Positions 20,787-31,498 are shown, counted from the stretch's first letter. The stretch: 64,000 nt of DNA from Trachythela sp. YZ-2020 (GCA_016169945.1 JADLSH010000256.1:372001-436000); one strand, 5' to 3'. A program made the numbers and translations. Notes: generated by a model from the letters alone, not told the origin.

Positions 20787-22298
20787 TTGAAAGTCTTAAG
20801 TGATTATGAAGAAACCTTCGAAATCCTTAAGTTAATCATCCTCGACTTTTGGCACACAGAGTTAACACCTTCGGAATGGGAAAAGGGTTTGCTAACCATT
20901 CTACCTAAGAAAGGAGATCTAAGCCAAACAGGAAATTATAGAGGTATAATGTTTCTCGAAACAGCATACAAAATTGTTGCTATCATTCTCAATAGCAGAC
21001 TTAAACCTATTGAAGAAGTCTTAGCAACTGAACATGACAGTCAATGCAGATTTAGACCAGGGCAAGGATGCACTGATGCCATATTTACTGTGAAACTTGC
21101 GATGAAGAAACGGAGAGAACATGGCCTTGAGTCTTGGATTTTATTTTTTGACTTAGTTAAGGCCTTTTATCGAGTTCCTTGAAAATTATTACTATGGTTA
21201 ATTATTGGCAAACTTGGTGTACCTCCCAAGTTGATCCAACTGCTCAAATCACTGCATCATCATTTTACCGTCAAGTTCTCGGTAAATTTCGTTGTCCATG
21301 AGATCCTTAATATTATTGGCGTCAAGCAAGGAGACATTTTAGGACCTCGATTGTTCAACCTTTTCATGTTCGCTGTCATGCTAACATTATTGATAACAGA
21401 CAGCTTCGCGTTTTTTACACCAAACCAGATTTCATACTGACTGGAGGGAGTTACCGTGCACGTGGTGGACAAGAATTCAGCCGTCAGTCCTACTTACAAC
21501 TCGAAAATCAATAGAACATATTCCTCTACTGATTGCCCACTTTGCCAAGTTTGGACTTGAGATTCATGTTGGTAAGCCGGAGAAAAATTCGAAAATGGAA
21601 ATTTTGTTTGTACTTGCTCCTGCAAACACATATACAGACCCAGAAACTTGCGATAATGTTGACGTGTCGGATGTTCAACTTGAAAATGACACTTTATTTC
21701 CAATCGTCAAAAACATCCTGTTATCTCGGATCTCTTCTAACATATGACTGCAGTGACACGGAAGATGTTATTAGAAGGATTGCAAAAGGTAGCGTTGCCT
21801 TTGGAACTATTCGCTCTCAACTGTTCTCAAACCGAAACGTCAGCTTTAAGGCCAAGAAATTTATATATCAACGACTGATACTCCCCGTACTACTTTACGG
21901 GTCCGAGGTTTGGTGTCTGACAGAAGAACTTTACAAAAAACTCAGATAATTTCATGCTCGCTGTATCCGTACAACGTGCCGTGTTAATAGGACACATACC
22001 TGGAAACATCACATAAGTTCAGAGGAGTTACGAAACCGCACTGGTTTGAAGGCGATTGATACTTACATCACACAACGTCAGTTACGATGTGTAGAACATG
22101 TCTAAAGATATGGACCGATTGCCGCGAAAGATGATGTCATCTTGGGTCAGGAACAATCGTCCTCGTGGATGTCCAAGATTTACGTACGGTCATGGCCTAA
22201 TCAAGGCTCTGAAGAAGGCGAACAGCGAGCGAAAGAACTGGTACGAACTGGCATGTGACCTGGCACTTTGGAGTGTAATGTTGAAGTCTTTGTGACAT
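20787..22298 (+). pseudogene. LINE L reverse transcriptase, decayed
   Basis: Plus strand in pieces. 20787-21182: WEKGLLTILPKKGDL, NYRGI, CRFRPGQGCTDAIF and block A FFDLVKAFYRVP. 21185-21440: GVPPKLIQLLKSL, then GVKQGDILGPRLFNLF (block B). 21533-21949: KTSCYLGSLLTYD and KFIYQRLILPVLLYGSEVW (thumb). 22098-22295: the C-terminal DRLPRK...RPRGCPRF-like tail. The YADD block falls in the damaged part near 21440-21530. No endonuclease was seen upstream. The GVKQGD style differs from all other LINEs here. It ends in (AT)n at 22377. Confidence 0.8.
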
Positions 22299-22375
22299 AT
22301 TTTTTGTTTGTGTTTTTTTGCGCTGTGATCCCAGGGCATCATGCTCTGGGCCTATTCCCTAAGCAAGGGAAGGTG

Positions 22376-22376
<1 letters not shown>

Positions 22377-22424
<48 letters not shown>
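22377..22424. repeat. (AT)n microsatellite
   Basis: About 48 bp of pure AT repeat between LINE L and the PLE-like inverted pair. Confidence 0.9.
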
Positions 22425-22426
<2 letters not shown>

Positions 22427-23065
22427 TATAGACGATAGAGTAAAAACCGTTTGCAGAGTGCTCAATGGAGAACCAGAGCATAATATAGTTAAAATTCAGA
22501 GATTCAACAGTTTTGAATAGACATTTTATTACTAGTTAGTTTCGTGCTACACACGTATGTGTGGTACTCTTCAGACAAAATGATCTAATGACTAAGTTGT
22601 ATATACACGTAGGATTATATATCGATCTATACTATCGTTCTTGGCTATTATTGGTTAATTTGAAATTTCGACCGTTGGCATGTAAGGTTATACTTTATAC
22701 TATATAGGCTACATAATATCCATCGCAAAGTATATATCCATATATACATTGCGAAGTACTTTATTATTTGCGAACCTTCTCTGGCCACTCTGAACAAACG
22801 CAACGAACTAGTGTCATCTTGCAGACACGCCACTAAATTCTTATTTAGGAACTTTGTAACATGATTTTTAACGCAGCTCTTTAAACTAATCTTATATATC
22901 TTACAATAATTAAACCTTCCGGGACATGTTTTTTGTACATTATTTGACAACCACTTTAAACTTAAGTGGATATTATGTATATAGTATAAAGTATAACCTT
23001 ACATGTCAACGGTCGAAATTTCAAATTAACCAATAATAGCCAAGAACGATAGTATAGATCGATAT
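22425..23065. mobile_element. PLE-like hammerhead element, inverted pair (left part)
   Basis: Head-to-head copies: 22465-22720 is the inverse of 22968-23065 plus 27562-27708. The second copy is cut at GATCGATAT by transposon I. The left copy keeps this site unbroken (at about 22618-22630), which proves the border of I. The loop 22720-22968 is unique and has no recognised product. Confidence 0.75.
22522..22582 (-). ncRNA. Hammerhead ribozyme, family with long stem II
   Basis: Minus strand: 8-bp stem I CAUUUUGU / AUAAAAUG (one G-U); core CUGAAGA; long stem II including CACAC/GUGUG and a GU..AC base; GAAAC; stem III ACUA-AC-UAGU; cleavage-site A. Predicted cut between 22530 and 22529. All core positions fit. 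Confidence 0.85.
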
Positions 23066-23699
23066 CAGAGGAGGAATGGTGAGTATACCACAATGCATTG
23101 CATCTCATTAATATTCACATTTGCGATTTTCAACAAAGTTAGGTGAAAAATTGTTGAAATATATTGCGATTTTTATCCCTAAAGATCTGATTTTTTGGAA
23201 GGTATGTTTTAATAATTGTTTTGTTTAGGTATCTAATTTAGTTATTTTTGACTTGTTTGGTATAGATATTTCTTTTTAGTTATGTTAATTACGCATTGTA
23301 TTTATGCTTGTTCCGGTCAGAGGGCACGCCACAAAAGTGACCTTGAAACAATGCTGGAGCTAATTAGCTTTTTTAAACAGAAACGGGGAAAAAATCACGT
23401 CATCATATTCAGCAAGTTTTGTTCTTTATATTGGTACTTTAAAACCTTAAATAGCTCCACTAAATCGAGGAGTAATCGCGGTTTGAAAATGGGGTATTTT
23501 TGCTGTATTCTAACGCAGATGGCGGGAATAGACCGCATTGTGATCATTATGGCGCGAGGGAATCTTGTGTATGATGCACTATTTTATATTGTATTTAGAA
23601 ACATACGCTTATATGTTGCTATATATTTTGATTCTCCTGTTTAATACCTGCAATATATATTTAACTGTACTGACTGTATTTTTCTATTTTATTATAGAA

Positions 23700-24930
23700 T
23701 TCGGGAAAAAACGGAATCTGACGACAGCGATGTTTATAATATTATTGACATTGTTGACGAGGAAAATGATATATATTGCCAAGAGGGCATATATTTCTAA
23801 AGGAGATACGCCGGGAAAACCTGTGACCAAGTCACGAAGAGTTGCACGTACGGAGAATTCATCATCCAGTCGAGCTTTGTTTCAGAGTCCTGGAGTGTCA
23901 CCAAAGGTAAAAATTATACAAAGGTTTCATTTATAGCACTTGCTGTATATATACAGATAAATATAAATACAGTGTGTCAACTGTTGTTCAACTGAAAGCT
24001 ATTTCGTATTTAATAATTGAATGTAGAATCGGTTTTATTTGTAGTTTTCTAGTAGAAAGATATCCAGAAAGAGGAAACTTACTCCTACAAAGAAGTCCCC
24101 AGTAAAATTTCATCAATGGACCTTTGAGGAAGACAAGGCATTTGTTGAGTTCATAATGATTGCCAAAACAGATCCAAAATATGGAAAAATGTCTGAGGGG
24201 AAAGGCCAGCATTTGGTAAAAAGAACAATTTCTGGGACGATGGTGCCAAACATATTAAATGTGGTACTTCTTCTAACATTCTCTTATCAAGTAAGTTAAT
24301 GCTACTGTTAGATGTCTAATTCATTAATATATATATACAGGGTTTTCAGAATTAGTTCAATATAGACTGTTGTGATAATAAATTAGCAGGCGGTAATGTG
24401 GATTTTAAGTTGTCTGTTATTGAAATCGTTCTAAAATTTGACCGACAGGTCACAGTTGCTAGCGGTAAAGGTCATAGTAACCCAGCGGTAAAGCTCAAAG
24501 TAACCCAGCGGCTGCCGGCTTATTTTGAAAACCCTTAGTAAGATCAAGGATGTTTTTTAAATATTATTCAATCATAGATATGACGTTACTTCATTCTTGT
24601 GTTCATGCCTTTTATATAGATTGCCGTCTGCGATCACGAGTAACTGTTGTGTACAGGAAAAAGTTTGCAACATTGGAAGATGCTGAAATCCATTATGGTT
24701 TGACATTATCTGACAGTTTAGCAGAACTAGTGATTGATAAGAGGCCACCACCACCCTCAGCACCACCACCACCCTCAGCACTCCCACCACCCTCGGCACC
24801 ACCACCACCCTCGGCACCACCACCACCCTCAGCACCACCACCACCCTCAGCACCACCACCACCCTCGGCACCACCACCCTCGGCACCCCCTACCAACACC
24901 ACCCTCTGCACCACCACCAACAACAAGTGA
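23700..24930 (+). pseudogene. Transposon I: Myb/SANT-like protein with proline-rich tail, decayed
   Basis: Exon 23700-23907 (after TTATTATAG, ending at CAAAG|GTAAAA) encodes an acidic stretch, ESDDSD...DEEND, then a frameshift near 23790, then a basic Ser-rich stretch. Exon 24046-24291 joins in phase (PGVSPK|FSSRK) and gives WTFEEDKAFVEF; after a frameshift near 24210 come FWDDGAKHIK and KCGTSSN. Exon 24613 onward gives CRLRSRVTVVYRKKFATLEDAEIHYG. The W...F-W...R-S-R pattern is a Myb/SANT-like DNA-binding domain. The end is about 12 PPPPSA units. Two frame breaks kill the gene. Such domains often accompany transposases. Confidence 0.6.
24740..24905 (+). repeat. Proline-coding minisatellite
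   Basis: Tandem 15/18-bp units of the CCACCACCACCCTCAGCA type, encoding PPPPSA on plus. Other frames give His-rich or Gly-rich shadows. Confidence 0.9.
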
Positions 24931-25792
24931 TGCCCAACCATTACTTATGATTGTTTAAAGGCCTAATTAACGAGCCGTCGTGGCGAGTACATAGATGCAG
25001 CTTTTGTGATTGGTTGTTGTACTTGCGACGTCATAAAGACACATACGCATGTATTCACTTACAAGCTCTAGATGTATTCGTTTTATATAACAAATTCTAC
25101 TTGTTTGATATAATAAAAAGGGGAAAAAACGAATATCATGGCATGCCCACATAATTTTCACAAATAAGTAAATACTATTGGCCAGCTTAAATCATATGAC
25201 CAATTTTTATCAGCTTTTACAATCGTGACACAGTTCTGTGCGTCTGGGCTCTGATACTGTATATCACATCTCAACCAATGAAACAGTAGATATACATCAT
25301 AGACGGATTTTCTGGCCATGAGTGTGTACCCACAGAAATCCCCCCCCCCACAAGAAATTTACAGGAGCGATGTAATATGATTGAAATAAAGTTTAATTCT
25401 GTTACACCTCCGGAATTTTTTGCACACCCCCAGAGCAAAATTGGAAAATCCATCTATGAGCAAAATATAGACAGGAATTGTTTTCAAATCAGTTATGACT
25501 TATGGAGGTCGTCACTTCTCACCCAGGTTGTTACTAATTAGGTAGACAATATAATAAATACACACAGTGAATTGTTTATGAAAACAATTTATTCCTTTCG
25601 TAAAATTCAAGTTACAAATCATATCATAATTACAGTAGACCTGAAATAAGAAATGCATAAAATGTTTAAGAAATGTTGCACCATTTTCATTCAACCAAAA
25701 CACATGGGAAGAATTAGGTTGATTAAGAAAACAAAAAGATAAAAACACAATAATTTACAATATTCTAGTAATCTATATCACTGTTATAATTG

Positions 25793-26345
25793 TTTCTTGG
25801 ATCATCTCTGTCCCATGGTCCACTTTTCACAATCAGCAATGCTGCACAGTATAATTTATTTTCCTGTATACATTCTCTTTAAACTTCAGATATTAGCTGA
25901 TGCTTTTAAATGCATCTAGCCATAATTTGTTCACTAAGGAACACCATTAATATTTATCAATGTTAGAAAACTAAAAACAAACATCTATTCAATGTTCATC
26001 AGATCCATTAAATTTGAAATCAAGCTGTTGATCTCCTTAAAGGCAGCTTTATCTACTTAGTCTTGGATCATCTCTGTCCATGGTCCACATTTTCACATCA
26101 GCAATGCTGCACAGTAGAGTAATGTATTTCCCTGGAAATCTTCTCTTTAAACTTTCAAGAGAAACTGATCGTACTTCTTTCTATGTAAAGCTTAAGTTTA
26201 GGTATTTTGTTCACCGCACAATAACCAATAACATGCCACTTGTTGTTGAAAAATTTGAAAATTTCAAAGCATTTTGTCTTTAACATTGTCTGGTTCAGAT
26301 TCCACATTTAATTCAAATCAAGCTTTGCCGATCTCCTCTACATGC
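25793..26345. repeat. Tandem duplication, two units of about 270 bp
   Basis: Units at 25793-26056 and 26062-26345 share CTTGGATCATCTCTGTCC, CAGCAATGCTGCACAGTA and the AATCAAGCT...GATCTCC block. The minus strand of the second unit carries an exon-like stretch (ESLKRRFPGKYITLL, MWTMDRDDPR), damaged, without known homology. Confidence 0.7.
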
Positions 26346-26937
26346 AGCTTGCAAAAGCAGCTGAATGAATGAATTTTTCAAAATTAGCATTTTTAAATTC
26401 AATATGTCGATATGTTTACACCATATTCATTTATACATTTTTTTCAACAGTTCAGACACTTCTTTCTCTAAATTTCACTAACTTTGAAGTGATTTTGTAA
26501 TTTTGATTTCACTAATTAAAGGGCCCCAGAGGGCTGTTTGTTTTAAAGAGTACCCCTGGGGAGGAGGAAATTAAGCACTTTTAAAAAACAAATTTTCAAA
26601 GTCCCGGGTTGTACCCCCAGGGATGGCCGATGATAGGTGCATAACTCTTCATTAACAGTATCCGGATCTCGAGGTTGAACTGCTTCAGAAGGTGGTGTTG
26701 GCAGAATATCAAAATTCCATAAAATAACATAAAAGACAAGATTTTGTCCTTTTTCATCTCGCCGAGGATCGTTGAGGTCCGAGAACTACAAGATATGAGA
26801 ACAATATTGGTAGTGTAGTAAAGACTAAATTGTAGTAAATAGCAACAAAATAAAGCTTCTCTATAAACTTTATAGTAACTGGATTCCCAGTCATAAAAAT
26901 GCATATAAATTTGAAAATAGACAGCACAAATATTATA

Positions 26938-27479
26938 TTATGCCAACGTTGCTTGAAGGCGTTGGTTATCAGAGTATGAATCATATACAAGCCCAGAAAT
27001 CTGAAATTAAAAAGCAACAACGGGCTTTGATGAAGGCGAAGCCTGAAAGTCAAAGTGAAAGTAACCTATAATTGCTTCGCTAAATATTTGCTTTTATTTT
27101 AATACATGACATTATTTTGTAATTTGTAATACGTTTCACGATTAAAACAAACACCTACCTTAAAAATACAACTGGAATGTATCTCTATCTGTACGGGACT
27201 ACTGCAATCGACGAACATTTCGTCAACTTTTATGCCATTAACAGTTGCTGGACAAATAGCGATTCTTCTGATGTCCAAACTATCCAAAAAACTGATGTGA
27301 ATCTCACGACATTCAAACTGAACACACGATAACCCATTGGGAACCAGCAGCATAGGCTCCGATACACAATGAACAAAAAGAAGCTCATGTCCTTCCAAAA
27401 CTGAAGCTTTATGGCCGTGAATTGGGCTTATAAAGTCCGCCATATTTCTCACTTCTGTTGTGTTGATAGCGACAGCCAA
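26938..27479 (-). CDS. Transposon I: possible two-exon gene, unknown function
   Basis: Exon 1, 27159-27479, runs from ATG to AAG|GTAGGT (107 codons, phase 0). Exon 2, 26938-27000, follows TTAATTTCAG and ends in TAA. Joined, it gives about 127 residues with segments HGHKASVLEGHELLFVH and PATVNGIKVDEMFVD and several Cys. No domain was recognised. The start is only 82 bp inside the right end of transposon I, as expected for an element gene. The splice model rests on sequence alone. Confidence 0.4.
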
Positions 27480-27561
27480 GCGAATAATGAGCGCGCTCGT
27501 CCGAAAAATGAATAATATATAATTAATCGCAAAGCATCACGGTATAATCACCATTCCTCCT

Positions 27562-27712
27562 CTGGATCGATATATAATCCTACGTGTATATACAACTTAG
27601 TCATTAGATCATTTTGTCTGAAGAGTACCACACATACGTGTGTAGCACGAAACTAACTAGTAATAAAATGTCTATTCAAAACTGTTGAATCTCTGAATTT
27701 TAACTATATATA
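27562..27712 (+). mobile_element. PLE-like hammerhead element, inverted pair (right part)
   Basis: Inverse of 22465-22628. Begins with the second copy of GATCGATAT after transposon I and runs to (TA)n at 27703. Confidence 0.75.
27610..27670 (+). ncRNA. Hammerhead ribozyme, second copy of long-stem-II family
   Basis: Same bases as 22522-22582 on the opposite strand, with no core change. Predicted cut between 27662 and 27663. Confidence 0.85.
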
Positions 27713-27716
27713 TATT

Positions 27717-27758
27717 CAGACATGCATGTTTCGCCGTTCAACGGCTCGTCAGTGCAGC
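27717..27758 (-). ncRNA. Hammerhead ribozyme cut off at its 3' strand
   Basis: Core, stem II and GUC are intact, but after the cut site the sequence goes into UGAAUAUAUA instead of UGCAG, so stem I cannot close. The repeat ends just past its own cleavage point. Confidence 0.75.
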
Positions 27759-27964
27759 TTGTAACGCAGTCTAGATGCGAGTGACTTCGTATTTATACAC
27801 CATACTCTTGCCCTCACCAAGCGCATGTGGTACAATACTCAGACACATGCGCATCCAGACATGCGTGAAGTGTCTTGGGGCCAGAGTGCTCAAACGACCA
27901 CAAGGGAAGTGAGCTTTTGCATTATAGCTTATTAGCCACCATATATATATATATATAGTCAAAT

Positions 27965-28008
27965 CTGCAGACATGCATGTTTCGCCGTTCAACGGCTCGT
28001 CAGTGCAG
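27965..28008 (-). ncRNA. Hammerhead ribozyme, type I, intact
   Basis: Full match to the 19051-19094 copy: CUGCA/UGCAG stem I, CUGACGA, GCCGU/ACGGC, GAAAC, GUC. Confidence 0.88.
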
Positions 28009-28188
28009 CTTGTAATGCAGTCTAGATGCGAGTGACTTCGTATTTATACACCATACTCTTGCCCTCACCAAGCGCATGTGGTACAATACTCAGGCATATA
28101 TATACGTGTAGGTTTAGGTCTACGAAACGCAGAGAGTGTTCGACAACATAATGTTAGAGCAAATTATAGATTTTCGCTTACCTCAAAA

Positions 28189-28241
28189 CTGGTCTGCAAC
28201 AGGCTGTTTCATCTGTAAAAGAATCATCAGGCAGTAACAAG
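28189..28241 (-). ncRNA. Hammerhead ribozyme, PLE-3
   Basis: Counterpart of 12788-12841. CUGC/GCAG inner stem I, CUGAUGA, GAAACAGCCUGUU are all kept; the outer stem I is slightly changed (CUUGU against ACCAG). Confidence 0.72.
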
Positions 28242-28260
28242 TATCGAAAGAAATGACCGC

Positions 28261-29160
28261 TTATATGCTTCCTGCCGGAACGTGGGGGTGTATGTGGGAG
28301 GCAATGTGTGCATGCATGGCTTTGTTTGCGTTGTTTACGCGAAATTTGTCACGATGACGACACCGTGAAATTATTTCAGCTCTTTTGTTGAGTAAACAAT
28401 CCTTGTTTTTTTCTTTCAAAATACAACATTTTTCTTCTAAACATAAATTGCATCGTTTTGATCCTTCTGTGTACGAAATAAATGTTTTAAAATTTGCCAA
28501 TTAATACTGAAATCCTTATTGTTTTCTTTCAATGTCCAAATATATTTCGAAAGGTCCGTGTCGTTTGCATGCTTTTTATGCTGAAAAGATTTAGTGTGGT
28601 TGGACAATCGCTCTTTGAATGTGGTTGCAGTCATGCCAATGTAATTTTTGATCGTGTTTGTGTTGCTTACTGTGATTGTTGCTTTGTATACTATGTCCCT
28701 AGTCATGCATTGTTTTTGAAGCGGGCAAATGGTGTTTTCTCTACAACTGCAATTGGTAGTGTCCCTGTCCTGTGGCTTGTTGTTCCTAGATATGCGTGCA
28801 TTGTGTTTAGTGATTACTGACTTGACATTGTTCATGCAGCTGTAACTTACTTTAACTGTATTTTTGTTAAAAATTTTATGGAGCTTGTGGTGCGGTGGAA
28901 AATGTTTGTCAATTAGACTAAGGAAATTACGTCCTATGTTTGTGCTAACACTCTTGCTAAATGGGGGGTTGAACCAAATGATATTGCGTTGCCTATTCCT
29001 CAGTTGTTGTTGCGGTGTGTGCTGAGTGTAGCTAAGTTCATGATTAAAGCTGCTATGCCTAAGTGCGTTCTGATATATGGGTGCAGATGCGCTTGTGCAA
29101 GTGCGATGCGCTTGTTAGTTGATGCAGGTAGTTGCCTTGTGATGCTCGGTGGGTTAAATG
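28261..29160 (-). pseudogene. Penelope-like element PLE-3, C-terminal half
   Basis: About 95% like 12861-13790. 28437-28835 carries the cysteine patch (CSCRENTICPLQKQC), then NYIGMTATTFKERLSNH and DLSKYIWTLKE, the GIY-YIG nuclease. 28261-28500 holds the end (CLEEKCCILKEKNKD). A one-base loss near 28480 splits them. The thumb region follows to 29160, where a MITE begins. RT palm absent: 5' truncated. Confidence 0.85.
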
Positions 29161-29170
29161 CGTTCTCCAC

Positions 29171-29345
29171 CAGGCGAATTTGTTCGCGCGAAGCGAAGTA
29201 AAAAAAAAATTTCGGGAACGTGATTGGCTAGCGAAAAAATTCGCCGCGAAATAGTAGAAAGCAATCCTACTTTTTCGCGGCGATTTTCTCGCTAGCCAAT
29301 CACATTGCCGGATTTATATTTCGCTTCGCGCGAACAAATTCGCCT
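29171..29345. mobile_element. Hairpin MITE
   Basis: Inverted ends AGGCGAATTTGTTCGCGCGA and their complement at 29326-29345, with inner inverted GATTGGCTAGCGA / TCGCTAGCCAATC. Nearly the whole unit folds on itself. A diverged relative is at 44573-44690. Confidence 0.8.
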
Positions 29346-29911
29346 AGTACAGAACGGGCTTTAACCTAGGGTTAACTAATCGCACCACTAATCCTCGTCT
29401 GAACAACGTCAAATTAACCCAGGCTTAACTAACCCAGGGTTAAGGATTTTTAACCCTGGGTTAGCGCTAATCCTGTTTTAAGTCAACCGGCTTTTTAAAA
29501 ACCGGCCCCATGAGGTGAGAGATGACTTCGGGAGCTCAGGATGGCGGTTTGTCAGTGGTAATTACCATGGGCAAAAGGAACCGTTTGGGGTCAGCACTTC
29601 ACTTTCCTGCCTGGCATATATTATAAACACGTCCTCCAGATGTATTAAACTCAGTAGTGTTTCAGAGCGGTGTTTTGGCGATTATATTTTATTTTCTCGT
29701 GTTTTTATCCAAAATTAATTTTATAAAAAAACTTTTTTCATATGCTTTCTTTTTAATTTTTGGTTGTGGGTGAGAATATACCTAAAAGAAATGCACTTAA
29801 TATTCTGAAAGTCCAAAGCCTTTAATATTTACGATATTTTGTCTTTCTGCACTCCTGTACATTTTCTCACTCGAGTTTTGACAAGTATATGTCTATATGC
29901 ATAGGTAATAG
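29346..29911. other. Non-coding, small palindromes
   Basis: GGGTTAA-rich inverted segments at 29360-29500 (CCCAGGGTTAAGG / TTAACCCTGGG) look like another small MITE. No gene was seen. Confidence 0.5.
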
Positions 29912-30060
29912 TATGGTTTCGAGTGCAATTTGGATATAACATGCACGAGTGAGTTTTTCAAAGACCTCAAAATAGCACGAGTCCGAAGTACGATTGCTAT
30001 TTGAGGTCTTTGAAAAACTCACGAGTGCATGTTATATCCAAATTTCACGAGAAACCATGG
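29912..30060. mobile_element. Perfect-arm hairpin MITE
   Basis: Arms of about 66 bp (TTTGGATATAACATGCACGA, then AGTTTTTCAAAGACCTCAAA) are inverted around a 15-bp centre. No coding capacity. Confidence 0.85.
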
Positions 30061-30324
30061 TATTACTTATTAATAATATACATAAAAATGTTCGAGACAA
30101 CTATACTTTCAACTTACAAGTTTCGTCGAGCCGTCCACCGATAAAATTTTCATCGCTTCGTATTTTATTTTTATGAATCAGCAACAACTTGAAAGTTTCA
30201 CTTAGCTAAGCAAGTTTAAGTTAAAGTTGTTTGAGTTAAAATCTTGTTAATTTCGAACAAAAATAGCAGCCATATTTTTGGCCAGAACTCAACTTTCACT
30301 TATGTAGCTCGGCCGCCAGATTTT

Positions 30325-30412
30325 GTTACAGAATTTTGCACTGCTGTAACAGATTTTTGCACTGTTGTTACAGAATTTTGCACTGCTGTTACAGATTTTT
30401 GCACTCCTGTTT
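30325..30412 (+). repeat. 22-bp tandem repeat, four units
   Basis: Units of the ACAGATTTTTGCACTGCTGT type, alternating ACAGA-T and ACAGA-A. Confidence 0.85.
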
Positions 30413-30560
30413 GAGTTTAACTGCACTGAAATCAACCAATCACAGTCGAGTAATATTTTTATCTATATTATTAGAATGGTTAAAACATATTTATATACGA
30501 AAAGAGAATGAAAATTTTATTACAAGTTGTTTTAGCTTGTTTTTTGACTAGAGGTATTTT

Positions 30561-31230
30561 GTTTTTACTGAAATTTTAGTACAATTTTGAATAAAAATGT
30601 AAATTTTCCGCGGAAATATTTCTTATTTTTAGTAAAAAACATCAGTCAGTGTTCTAGGCACGTCGCCTGATTAAAAGCATGAGAGCAAGCAGTCAAGATA
30701 AAACCCTTAAATTACTGAATTCCGACAAAAACCACATATTTATGTTTAACACTTTTTTCAAAATATAATTATCAGATCAAACTTTTTCAAAAAATATAAT
30801 GTTTAAAGAAAATAAATAATAGTAAAGAAAAGTATTATAAAAAGTTACTGTTCATTGGTCTTCACTCAGTTTTAAAATGTGTCGGTTTTGTCGCAGTTCA
30901 GTAGTTTGGGGTTTTTGTCGTCTTGTTGTCGGAGCTTTTGTCGGATGGGTTTTATCGGCGGAGTATTTATCATGTGGGTTTTTTGTCGGTATCCCGGGCT
31001 GGATAGTGCAACATATATATATTTAACTTGTGCAGCTTATGAAGCCAATTAAACATTGCTAGACATTGAATAGAAATCCACCTATTACTGAGGAACCAAA
31101 TGCACGGAGGATATGTCCTTATTTCTTTTTGGGAACGTCTTCAACTTTAAAAATACCAGAGAATTACATTATTTTGACAAGTAGAAGCATCTTAAGCAAT
31201 AAATTTCGGCCATAAAACGTACAAAATGTT
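30561..31230. other. Intronic stretch, nothing recognised
   Basis: AT-rich; a short block around 30890-30990 repeats GTTTTTGTCGG-like words. No gene signal. Confidence 0.5.
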
Positions 31231-31235
31231 ATCAG

Positions 31236-31456
31236 TTGGTCCCGTACTGGCTGATAAGCGATTCTTTATTGATCCAGTGATCAATTATGAATTGCTGAGA
31301 GGCATGTTTCTGAAACGTTCTTAGTTTCTTCTCTGCAGGCGTCGATAAACCCAAGCAACTCAGGCACGGTGACCATTGCATGAGATGCCTACGGAGGAGG
31401 CTAAATACGTTCCCGTACGTGTCAAAGCCATTTATAGCGTTTTCAATGTGTGACTA
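31236..31456 (-). other. Exon-like open stretch, unknown
   Basis: From TTCTTAG|TCACAC to a TGA: about 73 codons with normal amino-acid make-up, containing LLRRHLMQWSPCLSCLGL and QQFIIDHWINKES. It looks like a terminal coding exon. Its entry phase (0) does not fit the neighbouring TRPA exon (phase 1 out), so it may belong to a relic or a different gene. Family not recognised. Confidence 0.35.
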
Positions 31457-31498
31457 AGAAGGAACTTACTAATTGCTTTTATGTCTAGCTGCGATGCA

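Larger units (their letters stand above)
23066..27561. mobile_element. DNA transposon I, 9-bp target duplication GATCGATAT
   Basis: Ends are CAGAGGAGGAATGGTGA at 23066 and its inverse at 27561; the TIR is about 24 bp with few mismatches. GATCGATAT flanks both sides (23057-23065 and 27562-27570), and an unbroken copy of the target occurs at about 22618-22630. The ends resemble hAT (CAGAGG), but the duplication is 9 bp, not 8. It holds a Myb/SANT-like gene reading in from the left and a possible two-exon gene reading in from the right. No transposase core was recognised. Confidence 0.8.
27715..28098 (-). mobile_element. Retrozyme-like head-to-tail repeat, about 1.5 units
   Basis: Minus strand: a partial unit (28098-27970), then a whole unit from one predicted cleavage site (27970/27969) to the next (27719/27718), 251 bp. 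Each unit ends in the same hammerhead. No reading frame of meaning: the minus frame 27771-27992 is incidental. Tandem units bounded by type I hammerheads are the defining layout of retrozymes. Confidence 0.75.

Noticed and set aside
24572..24941. Val/Arg-rich and Gly-rich minus frames
   Set aside because: Shadows of the PPPPSA minisatellite.
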